The notes under the pieces are model-generated. The model was not told the origin of the DNA, did not search any database, and saw nothing but the letters and a program-made list of their open reading frames with translations. Of a DNA stretch of 64,000 nucleotides, positions 1 to 12,700 are shown one piece after another (position 1 is the stretch's first letter; each line of letters opens with the position of its first letter). A program made the translations under genes and the position numbers. The stretch comes from Micromussa lordhowensis (lineage: Eukaryota; Cnidaria; Anthozoa; Scleractinia; Lobophylliidae): positions 11,321,797 to 11,385,796 of the forward strand of contig OZ026606.1 of the NCBI GenBank assembly GCA_964020085.1. The letters are read 5' to 3'.

Positions 1-779
1 TTCCCTGATAAAAAGAGCGATTCCCTGACCAAAAATACAAAATGCTAGATGCAGTAGTAGCTTCTAGTGTGAACTTACAGCCATCCTCTCTACTTGTTCA
101 TTAAGATGGATAAGTTCTCAAAATATTGTTGAGATCAGTATCAGTGCCTGAAATTTTCCCTTACTTTTCTTAAAAAATATGTCAATTTTTCCTGACTCAA
201 AAGAAAATTCCCTGTACATTATACAGAGTACTCCACCCCCGGCATACAGGCTAGAGGAAGGTATGAAAAACATCAGGTCAGCTTGACAGTCATTGTTTTT
301 AATACAATATAGTCTTTGAATGTGCTGTGAATTTAAAAGCCTAGAGGACAGCAGAAATCTAGTGCGAAATCTCAAAAGTAAATAAAATTTCTGACAGACA
401 TGTTAAATTTGAGAATGGAACCCTAACAACTGACAGATTATTTTACAACTTCCTCCAGTAAAACAGTTTTTAAAAAGGTACTCCTCCAATTTCAAGGGAA
501 ACTCCCCCAACTTTTCCTGGTGAGCTGTGGCTTTTTCCCTTGGTATTACTGTGTCTCGTTTCGTCTGGGTAGCCTGGGTCTTAGCTACCCCACAAATCAC
601 TGCGCTGCCCGTCGAGTCTATAACTTGTCGCCACGTCTGTTTTTGTTTGAAAAAAAATAGCTGTGTCAGGACTTTAAATGATTCTTTGACGATTTGCTAC
701 GCCTTCTATCTTCCTTTTACAAACGATTGAAAACTGTTCGTACCCTAAAAGCCTCGGAGGTTTCAATCTTTGGAGAAAA
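1..779. other. Upstream region of the Derlin gene, no gene seen
   Basis: No coding exon is supported here. The first 250 bases contain several scattered copies of a short TTCCCTGA-type motif in both AT-rich and purine-rich context, which looks like an old repeat. The promoter and 5' UTR of the Derlin gene must lie in the last few hundred bases, but no TATA box or initiator can be assigned with confidence. Confidence 0.4.
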
Positions 780-3700
780 ATGGCGGAGAATGAACTTGGA
801 ACATGGTTTCGAAGCATACCCATTGTGACAAGATGGTGGTTTTCTCTGTCCATCGTATTTCCACTTCTTGGAAGGCTGGGATTGATAAATGGCATGTACT
901 TCATCCTGGACTATGCAAGTATTGTGTATCGTTTCCAGGTAAGAATTAATGACTCTAAAAAATAGCTGCAAATACGTCAAGCTCTCTGAAAGACGGACGA
1001 GAAGGGGTTTGAGCAGATTTTGTACAGAAATAAACACGCGGTTATAGTTACAGAACATGAAAGAAATTGAATCCCTCACATAACAAAATACTAATTGACA
1101 CATTAATTAATTTTAGAGTTTTGAAGTTAATGAATTTTTGATGGGTAAGGATTTCATCCCTGGCAACTGTTTTTCTGTTCTGATGTCTACATAATTAAGT
1201 TAATTAATATGCCTGCTGAAAGTAAATTAAGGTTGCCATTATTAAGAAGTCCATCATATTTTGCCATGGAAGGCAGAACACTTATAAACCATACATATGA
1301 TGGTGTAAATGTTAAGCCTCTGATAAAACCTTGATTGAAGTGGTTGGTTACTTTCTGTGAAATTTTGTAATAATGTAACATCATTTCTACTCAACAGCAG
1401 TTGAGCAGTATAATTTACATGCTGCAAATTATACTGTAGAAGGAAAATACTGTGTGAAATTGTGTGTGTGGTCCTTGTCCATTCTTCCCTAAAACAATTG
1501 AGCTTTGGTTGCTCATCTGTGTGCATTTATTGCCAAAGATGTCAAACCTTGAAATGATACAATGTAGCCTATGTGAAGCATGTGAAAATGTGTACAAGGG
1601 AGTCATGATCAGTTCTTGTTTTGGTGTTATTTTTGATTGGATATCAAAGTGACACAAGTTTTTTAAGCCAATAAATTGCTTGGTGTAGTAAGGCAAAATA
1701 TGAACTTCAACACTCAAGTGAAAACTACTCTAACATGGGTTTTTACTTTGTTCCATACCTAACACACTTCAGTGCTTTTTTTTTTTATCTTTTTTGCAGA
1801 TATGGAGGTTACTCACAGCGTTTGTTTTCTACCCCATCGTACCTCAGACTGGTTTTCATTACCTCATTAATATGTATTTCTTATACTCATACTCTACAAG
1901 GCTTGAAACAGGTGACGCTGATTTATTTTGTAATCTCAGACATTCTGGTGCTGTCATTTTGCTACTATCATGCAAAACTAGGCTCGTGATAAAGCATTGC
2001 GGTACAATGGAATAACTCAAAACCACTTTCTTGGTTTAAAACTGAGCTTGTATTAAACATATCAAACATGATCTCTGTTACTAATATCAGCAATCTCGCT
2101 GATGTTGTGCACAGAACAGGCCTTCTGACAGGGTGCGATTAAAAAATACAAGTACAACTTGAACATAAAGGAACAATAATTAAACATCTTTTTGTAAATT
2201 GGGATAAAAGAGGCTCGAGGTGCTTGTCCACCATGGACTTTGAATCCGAAGATGATCAATCACAACGTTGCAGTTGTCACACGATGAACAAAACACCAGA
2301 CTATCTACACATGGAAGGGGTGCTTTCCTGCTCTGTCTTTTACAGTTAAATTTGGCGGAAGGTACGATTTTGTCTTTTCAGTCGAAGAAAGAGCAGGCAT
2401 TTTCAGTACAAATTTATCCATGAGGGATGTTTGTTTCATACTCCATGAAAGGGAACGAAAGAAGCTCCACATGCCATCGAAATAACAACGCCTGGCCATA
2501 TGTTGTGGATGTATACCGGCAATTCTGATTGGCTAAGGCAAAGAATCAATCGTTTGTACCAATAGGCAATTCTTACATGTATCTAATGAAAGTTAGTGCG
2601 AGTGCCCGGACATCCAAGAAATGCCTGGAACTTCGATTGTTTATAAGATCCAACATTGCATAAGGTTTTCAAGGCATTTTTAAGGGCAAATCATCTTGAA
2701 GTGATGTAAAGATGCAGGATTTTTTCAGATGGTTTAGTTTGTTAAAATTGTGTGAATTTTCATGAATTATGCGATTTTTCGTGAATTGTGCGATTGGATG
2801 TAATTTGAGGTCGATTAATGCGAAATCGTACCATCGCGTGATATCAGAAGGCCTGACAGAAAAACATTCTGAATTTCAGCAATGATATAGGAAAGAATAA
2901 CTGAGGTTTGGAACTTAATGGGCATTAAATGAGGGTTGGGGTGGGGAAAAATTTCAATCTTGGGATTTGAGTTTTCTTATTTATTCATCACAAATTATAA
3001 AATATAAATTACAACTAGTAATAACCACAGGTTAGGAAGTGCGGGCGAGGGCTATGCATGATTTGTTTCACTGAGGTTAAAGAATTCATTGTAAAACAGT
3101 GGCGTTGTGTTCTTTTTCCATTTTGGGCATTTATATTTGCAGGGCAATAAAGGGTTGCATAGTGTGGGTGATTGTTTTCCCTAAAACGAGACAAAGGGAC
3201 CTAAGAGTGGTTTTACTGACCTTGTGAAACAGTAACACCAGTTTGATTATACACTAGTTCTATTTTGTGTTGGGTTTGACAAAATGGTTATTTTTTCACG
3301 TTGTAAATAAAAACACTGTTGATTATAAAATGGACATATTGATTTAGTCAAGGTCATTTGATGTAACCCGACAACAACAGACACGGACAGGAAACGTTCC
3401 GATCACAAGTTCACACGCTCGATTTTGATTGGACGGCGCGCCAGCTATGCATGAGCTGCACGTGATTCTTCGACGAAATAGACGTCGTCCACGTGATAAA
3501 ATTGTGTTGTGTGCATTCCAATTTATGGACCGCCACTTCTGCATGAACTGCACGTGATTCTTGACATTCTTAGCTTCAAGAAGGTGAAATTTACATATTA
3601 TTTGACCCTTCAACTACAATAAAGATCATTGACTATGGAAGGTGAAACAGCTATGCTTTGGTGAGAATTGTCTTCTGCTTGGTGTTGGTTTCTAGCGGTC

Positions 3701-6700
3701 AGAACGCCTGTGCTCAAATTACTGCTGCTTCGTGTTTGTCTCGCGTGGTCAAAGCGCCTGTGCTAAAATTACGTCCTTTCATTTCATTGGTTCTTAGTGT
3801 CCCTAAGGACAAATATTTGGAAGGACGACTTTTTTTGCTAAATTCGAGTCACTGCAAGGCTATATAACTGCCGCGCATGCGTTTGAAACCAATGTTGAGA
3901 TTAGGATTGCGGGCTCCGCTGGTCGCCCGCAATTAATTTTTTTTAGAATACTTGAGTATTGAATGGTAAGATCTTATGTTTTTGGATTGGAACAACCAAA
4001 GTGATTTTGGAATTTCACCTGTGCTGCAAATGTGCTTTCAAATGTGCTGCACACTCAAGTTCCTTTCTTCAAAGAAAGAATTAAAGTGCTGTGATGGACA
4101 GCAAGTATGTTCTAACAAAGCATAGATGGCCTACTAATAATCATTTTCATTTAATTTAATTCCTTGCAGGTCTTTTTGATGGTCGGCCAGCTGACTATCT
4201 GTTTATGATACTCTTCAATGGGTGTATTTTAATTGTATCCTTTTATAAAATTTGTTTGAATTGAATGTCATTTTTTTGTTACAACTTGCTAACTATAATG
4301 TTCCTTGACTTGTGTAACAACAGATCATAGGATTTCTTATACCCTTAAGAGTAAGTTAGTTTTCTTTTTAATTTATTATAATATCTGAGAATAGAGGGAA
4401 AAAGAAGGAGAATTGTGACATTTATATTTACAACCTACAATCATGTAATTGATTCAACAAAATAATACAAAACTAGTTTGCAAGCTGATGGTAGAAATAA
4501 GTGTCAGGTCGTATAATATTGGTCTTACAAAGATTAAAATCTGTTTCTTTCTATTTCAGCTTCTCATGGATCCCCTTGTTTTAAGTGTTTTGTATGTGTG
4601 GTGCCAAGTAAATAAAGATATGATTGTACAGTTCTGGTTTGGAATGCAATTTAAGGTAGGCTTGCCTTTATCTTGAACTGCCTAAACAATATGTAAACAA
4701 TATGCAAGTAAGGAAAAAAGCTATTACCAGCAAAGTCAAATTGCTTATATTCCCTATGCTGCTTTTCTTTTGTTTTTCCTTTGCTTTCGCTCTCAGAAAG
4801 AAACTATGTTCAGTGCATATAGGGGTAGGTCATCAGGGCTGCTTTTTCGAAAGCCGGTTAACGCTAATCCAGGATTAAAAGTTAACCAAAGTATTAATTT
4901 TTTTAGTTTAAAATTGTTTTTTGTTCCTATTTTTTTGATTAGTTTGATATTATTCAAATTCAAAAGAGAAGACCAAACAATGTAAACAGAAAACCTCTCC
5001 GAAAAGTTGCAAAACTGGAATCAAAATTCTGGGTTAGCTTACTCGGGCTTTGAACAACCCAGCCCAGGCTTTTAGCCAGGATTTGAAAAGTGGGCGTCCA
5101 AACTGTGTTATGGGGTTTGCCCAAATGAACAATTATTTTTTTAAAGAAACATAAAAAAATTAAACAATTCCTTTAAAAAGTGGGCTTCCATAGGTTACCT
5201 GGATGTCCATCTGGCTAAAGGCCTGAAGGTCATCCATTACTGTATAGTCAAGTTCAGCCAATTGCTACGACTTCATTTGTTCTTTTTCTCTTTGATCCTG
5301 TGTTCTTGCGGCTTGTGAGGTCACATGCATCAGATTCCAGCCTTAATCTCACAAAACTCAAGAGTTGTTTGTTTGCTTATTTCTTAGTCCAAAATATTTC
5401 TTAACCCTTGTCATGTTGTGTCACTGTAATGGAAGTAAAGCACTTCAGCTAGCTATTAATCAACTTGAATTAGATTGGTTGCACAATTTTTACATGTACT
5501 TCTTAAAAATTTTTTTTCTCCTGGTCAAGTTGTGTCACTGTGAAAAAAACCTTAATACCTAACACTCGTTTTCAACTTGGAGTTGCTTATCAACTGTTTT
5601 TTTTTTGGATTATCAACTTGGAGTTGGTAAAGGTACTAACTTTAATACCATAGCAAGTTTGTTAAGCTGACATGATAAATTTAAAGTTGATAAATAGCTA
5701 ATAGGCCCTTTGCAGCTGGGGTCACGTGACCAAATTTTTCCTAGAAAATTTTTATATTATGGGCTATAACTTAAAGAATCCAGAAATGGAAAGAGCGCAT
5801 CGAAAATACCAAAATGGCCAAGTTTGAGCCCCCTGGAATGAAAGAGTAAGTTTATACGACAGTTTGAATTTTCGGAAAATTTAGAAGTTTTGTATGGGAA
5901 ATGTTGCTGGAGAGCAAGGTCTTGCTTTTCCATACAAACCTCCTTATTTTTTTAAAAATTCAGACTGTCATATAATCTCATATTTTAATGATGGGGGCCT
6001 CAAATTTGGCATGCAAATTTGGCATGCTTTTTCCATTTCTGGCATTTGTTGAGTTATTTTTTTGTAAAAAAAATATCTCTTAGTCGGCGCGTCAAGTATG
6101 TTATGGACGGGTCAATGGATCAGTGAGTCAGTGAGAGATGTATGTATGTCACACCAATCAGATCGGATCTACTATGAACAGCCAATCAAATTTCTTGTTT
6201 TAAAAGTAAATGGTATATGAGAAGATTTGATCCCGATACAGTTCAGAACTGCCATATTTATTCTTCTATAAAAGAGGAGGAAGTATTCATATATTGGGTT
6301 TACTTCGGCATTTTCTGTGAGTTAGGCTTAGGATTTTAGTTATGGACGAGATGAGCCTTGAGGTATGAAACAGTGCGTGAGGTAGTTGTATGCAAATGGA
6401 GAGATGTTTTTATTTTTAGTTACAAAGGTAACTTGATATTTTTGTTTTTCACAAATAAAAATTCAATTAGACGTCACGCATCGTTGCTTCTAGTTCTTAC
6501 GAAATGTTTTAGAGGAGACGAGACTATTTTGATTTGAGTTCGAACGTTTACAATAGGTACAGGTAACGGTTACTGTGTTCTTGTTGCGTGCAAATATAAT
6601 GAGATATTTTTATTTTTTCGTTACAAAGGGTAATTTGACACTTGTTTTTCACAAGGGAGTAAATTCAATTTGAGCTGGCAAATCATCACCACTTGTTCCC

Positions 6701-9700
6701 ACGAGATGCTTGCTATTTTTAGTTACAAATGGTAACTTGATATTTTTGTTTTTCACAAGCAGTAAATTCAATTAGACGTCACGCATCGTTGCTTCTAGTT
6801 CTTACGAAATGTTTTAGAGGAGACGAGACTATTTTGATTTGAAAGAGTTCGAACGTTTACAATAGGTACAGGTAACGATTGTTTTGTTGTTGTTGCATGG
6901 AAATATAAGGAGATATTTTATTTTTTAGTTACAAAGGGTAATTTGACACTTGTTTTTCACAAGGGAGTAAATTCAATTAAAGCTGGCAAATCATCACCAC
7001 TTGTTCCCACGAGATGCTTGCTATTTTTAGTTACAAATGGTAATTTGACACTTTTGTTTTTCATATGGGAATGAATTAAATTAGATTGTCAACGTGTCAG
7101 AGGTGTTTTTTTCTCTTTCTTTTTTCGGTAAACTAGTGTTGTTGTGTAAAAAGGGTAAACTTAGGACTCGTATAAAATACGAAAAGTTCTCTTAACTTGA
7201 GTTTTTTTAACTCTCTTGGGGGTTGAAAGAGCTACGAGATCGGCGAGTGACAGGGAGTTATGCATGTGGCGTGTCACACCAATCACGAAGTGGATTGCAT
7301 CAAAGAACGAATCAAATTGCCTGTTAGAAAATAAAATGGTATCTACATTAATTTGGAGACGTGTCAGATTACTGTAGTTTGTTCAGTAAAACAGTGTACA
7401 TGCTTCATGGAGGGAGAATTACATAACGAAAGTAATTTTTGTGATGCTCAACTGCTTGCAACGCACACACGCCAAGGCCTTCACTTCGCCTCTTTCCACT
7501 CTCAACATAAACCAGGCAGCCAGACTTTTAATCCAAAATTGTAAGGCCTACTATTCGTTTATCTTAGAGATTTAAGATCGTATGTATATCATAAATTCTC
7601 ACTTTCTTTCGTGCTGTGCATCGTAGCCAAAAACACTTGTCAAATTAACTAAATTGTCACTGTAAACACTCCCTTAAATGTTATCTTCATAACCTTTTAA
7701 TTAAAAAAATAACTCTTGCACGCCTTGCGTGCCTATGTTTAAGTTATAGCTCATAATTTTATGAAAAGTAGGTCACGTGACGGCTTAGCAGCAAAGGGCC
7801 TAATAAGTGTTTTTCTTGTCCATCAACACAGCCCAACAGTTTCTTTAGAAGCCAATACATTATTTGTAGTAGAAGCTAACCGAACCAGTGGGCTCCTAAT
7901 GTGTTGTGTCTGTCATATTCTCCAATGACCTCAAAAAATGTACATGTCCGTGCATCCCTCAGTTCACTTCCGTTCTTCACTCAGTTCTATGTGTGATGTT
8001 CATCAACAACTGAAAAGAAACTTGTGTACACATGGATTTTGATGATAACTTTTTTATGTTTTTAGGCAATGTACCTTCCATGGGTGCTGGCAATATTCAA
8101 CATGATCATCCAGGGAGGGTACGTACATAAGTGGTTAAACATGTTGTTCTTTTTGAAATTCTCCAGACTGTTTGTTTTGTTCACGTCAGGTAATGTAATA
8201 GCTCCACCCCATGACTTAATGGAGAGGTCAAATTGAGCCTGGCAGTGTAAACATACATGCCATGACCTTTTTCTTGCATAGGAACATGGCTTTTAGTACA
8301 CATATTTTACAGTGTATTTTCGAAGTGTAAATGTGAGATGTGTTTGTTTTCTTCCAGTGGTATCATGGAGCTTATTGGTATCTTTGTTGGACACCTTTAC
8401 TTCTTTCTCATGTTCAAGTACCCACAAGACTTTGGAGGGCAGCGCTTCCTAACTACACCATCCATACTGTATGTTTTGAAGGTTTACTTTACAACTGTAA
8501 TCAGATTCCTTTACATTGCTTACAGATATTCTCCTAGTAAGGTTTTTTGACACTGTTTTAGGAGTAACTTGTGAAAGATTAAAGATAAAGACTTAACTTA
8601 CACCAAGTAAACATAACTTGCAATGACCATAGACACTTTGCATTAATGGCAACTGAATTTGAATCCGTTATACATCCTAAACCTTGTGTTAATGTTTACA
8701 GAGAAATAATTTTTCACATGAATGTGAGGCGTGGAATGTACAATTATTGTTATTCAAATATCAGCGCCATTTAAGTGTCTAGTCTGCCGTGAAATTGCAT
8801 TAACTAGCATGGAGCGATTTTCAATTGGGCATTGAAAGTAAGCAGGCAATTAATTTACTACGGTTTGAGATTGACCGAGTGGTGTAATTGGTAAGTAATT
8901 AACCGCGCGGCCATGGGCCGAGCGCGGTTCTTGCTCTGCACGGGGTTTATTTTTTTTTGTATTTTTTTAACCGCGCGGCCATGGGCCGAGCGCGGTTCAT
9001 AATCTACCCTTGGTTTATTTTTATTTTTTTTTTTTTTCGTGTCGAGAGGCCTAGATCTCCACTCGGCCGTACCAAAGATAGCCGTGAATCACGCAACCAG
9101 AGATGTTTATTCGCGAAAAGCTTTTGAAACGTGCATACACGGACAGTGTTACGAATATTGTTTTCTTTATTGTGTGTAAAATATATTTTCTTTTAGTGTT
9201 TTGGAAGCTTTTCATTCGAACGAAATATTAAATACGCTGAAAAGGTATTACGTCAGCCATGGAATGTGTTGACCTTGCTAATTTCACTTTCGCTACGTGA
9301 CAGATAAGATCTTGTTTACTTTGCAAGTTTATTTCGCCAGGAGCGTGGCCCTGAAGTTTTCTGAGTATTTTTCGCAGTTTTAAACAAGGGAACAGAATTG
9401 TCGAGCTCTTTTATTGAAACAAGTTTAGAGATCGGAAGGAAAATGAAATCCTTGCAAGTCAAGCAAAGAACATGTAAGGATTACGTCACTGGTAGGGAAA
9501 TAACCACCTACTACAGATAGCCGTAAATCATGACGTTGCAGCTTTTACTTTCGCTGGGTGGCAAATAAGATCGCGTTTGCCACGTCAGAAGTGCCAGTTT
9601 TTAGTTTAGTTGCAATTTTAAGTGGATTCGTGACGGATTTATGAAACGGCAGTGAATTCTTTGGCTGTTTGATCGAATGGAGGTAAGAGATTCAAAAGAA

Positions 9701-12700
9701 AAGTAATTATTTGCTGAAGTAAACAAGGGCTTGCCAGAACTTGCAGCGTTCATATCAATGATCAAGACTACCATTCTAAATCTACCGTGGTAGCGTAAAC
9801 CTCTGATTGTGTGACTGGCGTGACTACTACTTGTTAAATGTATTTTCCTCTGGTATTATCAAAGCGTTCGACTCGAACGGATTAATAAATACGCTAAAAG
9901 GTATTACGACAGCCGTGGAATGCGTTGACCTTGCAACTTTCACTTTCGCTACGTGACGGATAAGATCTTGTTTACTTTGCAGGTTTATTTCGCTACGAGG
10001 AAATCTTTTTAGTTTTCCGAGTATTTCTGGTATTTTTAGTCAAAAGAAGTGAATCGTCGAGCTCTGTTATTGAAGCGAGTTCAGAGATCGGAAGGAAAAT
10101 GAAATATTTGCAAGCTAAGCAAAGAACGTGTCAAAACATGCAATGATTACGTTACTGGTAGGGAAATTCCCCACCACCATACTACAGATGGCCTTGAATA
10201 AGGATATTGCAGCTTTCACTTTCGCTGCGTGACAATAAGGTTGTGTTTACTACGCCAGAGAAGCGATGGTTTTTAGTTTGTTTGCAATTTTGCGTAAATG
10301 TCTTACGAATTTATGTGATTGAAGTGAATTCTTTGGCTGTTTGATCGAAGCGAGTTAAGAGATTCAAAGGAGAAATAATTATCTGCTGAGGTAAACTAGA
10401 TCTTGCCAGAACTTGCAGCGTTTATATTAGCGTAAACCTCTGATTGTCTGACTGGCGTGACTACTACTTATTACTTAGTTTGTCCTTTACTCATAACACA
10501 AACAAATTAAATTTTGACTTTTACAAGTTAAGGAAGGAAGCTGTTTATTGATAGCAGTATTAATAGCGTGACACTTCCATATTAAGACCAATACATCATC
10601 AGAGATTTCACAACGGCTGAGAGCGATAGTGCAATAAGTGATGTAGTGAGTACAGAAATGAATGAATCATCAAGGACAGCGCTGGAATGTGCACTACGTT
10701 GCGAATGTAGGGTTAAGAAAACGGTTAAATCTTTGTAAGCGCGGTTTTAAGATCTATGATCTTCTTGTTTTTTTTTGTATGCGACCAGACCCAAACTCCC
10801 ACTCGGCCAAGTGTCGAATCACGCAACTTATGATGTTTATTAGCTAAAAACTGTTGAAATGTCAATGTACTGAAAATCGTATGAATATTCTACTCTTTAT
10901 TTAGTAGAAAATATATTGCCTTTTTGTGTTATTGAAGCGCTTGATTTGAAGCGAGTATTGAATACATAAAAAGGAATTACGTCATTCATGGAATGTGTCA
11001 ACGTTGCAACTTTCTCTTGGGAAGCGTGTTGAATAACATCGTGCTTGTTTTTAACTTTCATGTCGCCATGAGTGACAGTCGTTGAGCTAACTGTAACTTT
11101 CCGAGCATTTTTTTGAATTTTAAACAAGAGAAATGAATTATTGTGCTGTTTTATTGATGGAGCGAGTTCAGAGAAATATTTGCAAGCTAAGCAAAGAACG
11201 TGTCAGAACGTGCAAGGATTACGTCATTAGTAGGGAAATAACCACCGTAGGTGGATAACGTAATTCTTGAATTATGTGACTCGTGTGACTACTTTGCTAG
11301 CCCTTTACTCATGAAAAAATACAATTAAATTTAATCGTGAGTTTTAAGAAAGAAAGCTGCTGTTAATAGCATTATTATCGTTCGTCAGGAGCCCAATGGG
11401 CTCCTGCGTTCGTATCGTTCATGCCCATACATATCCCGAAGAAAGTTCCAGGTTAAGGCCATTACGTCATCGGTGTACGACTGATGGTGCAATCGGAGAT
11501 TTCATAACACGTACAAGTGATGGTGCAATAAGAGGCTTAAATAGTGCGTGTGTAGTCGTTGTTGTCAGTTGTTGTGCTATAGATTGATGAGGTGATTTTG
11601 TGTCTATAGTCATCAGTGAATCAACAAGGAGTGCTTGCAGAGAAGGAACGGGGAGGTAGATGTTCTGACGTTTATTTCGGAAACGCTTTTAATTGTTTTG
11701 TCGTTTTGGTTCAGTCTTTAGGGTCCAAGATTCCGTAGCTGATCTTCTAGTTTATGGGTGACGAGTTACCCTGTTCGTCCTAACATAAAAAACGACTGAA
11801 GTTAAACAAAGAAAAACAAAATCAAACAAAGCTTAACAAAAGAGACTGAAATTGTGACAAAAGTGAAATACACTGAACATTATTCAAGTGAATACTGCAT
11901 CAGAGGGTGCGCAGTGAGGCCGTGAAGTTATCAAACCCAGATACGTATAATGGAAGTAATGAAAGAAACTTCTTGTAGTTTTTGTGTCACCAGACCTAAA
12001 CTCCCACTCGGCGAAATGTTAAATCATGCAAACTTCCACTCGGCCAAATGTCGAATCACGCAACTTATGATGTTTATTAGCTAAAAACTGTTGAAACGAC
12101 AATGTACTGAAAATCGTATGAATATTCTACTCGTTATTTAGTACAAAATATATTGCCTTTATTAACCGCGCGGCCATGGGCCGAGCGCGGTTCATGTTTT
12201 ACCCGTGGTTTATTTTTTTTTTTTATTTTTTTTTTTTTGTATGCGACCAGACACAAACTCCCACTCGGCCAAGTGTCGAATCACGCAACTTTGAACTTAT
12301 GATGTTTATTAGCTAAAAACTGTTGAAATGTCAATGTACTGAAAATCGTATGAATATTCTACTCTTTATTTAGTAGAAAATATATTGCCTTTTTGTGTTA
12401 TTGAAGCGCTTGATTCGAAGCGAGTATTGAATACATAAAAATATGGCATGTGTCGACGTTGCAACTTTCTCTTGGGAAGCGTGTTGAATAACATCGTGCT
12501 TGTTACGCCAGCTATGGATGCAGTGGCTACGTGAGTACGATCGTGCTTACTTTTTTGCAAGTTTATTTTGCCAGAAGCGGCAGTCATTAATTTAATTTAT
12601 TTGCAATTTTGCGAGTATTTCGTGTGGGTTTAGGAATGGCCGTTTCATCGAAGCGAGTAAAGAGATTCGAAGGAAAATTAAATTTGCTGAGGTAAACAAG

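Noticed and set aside
717..1103. 128-codon minus-strand open frame over Derlin exon 1
   Set aside because: It is antisense to the well-supported first exon of Derlin and has no family features.
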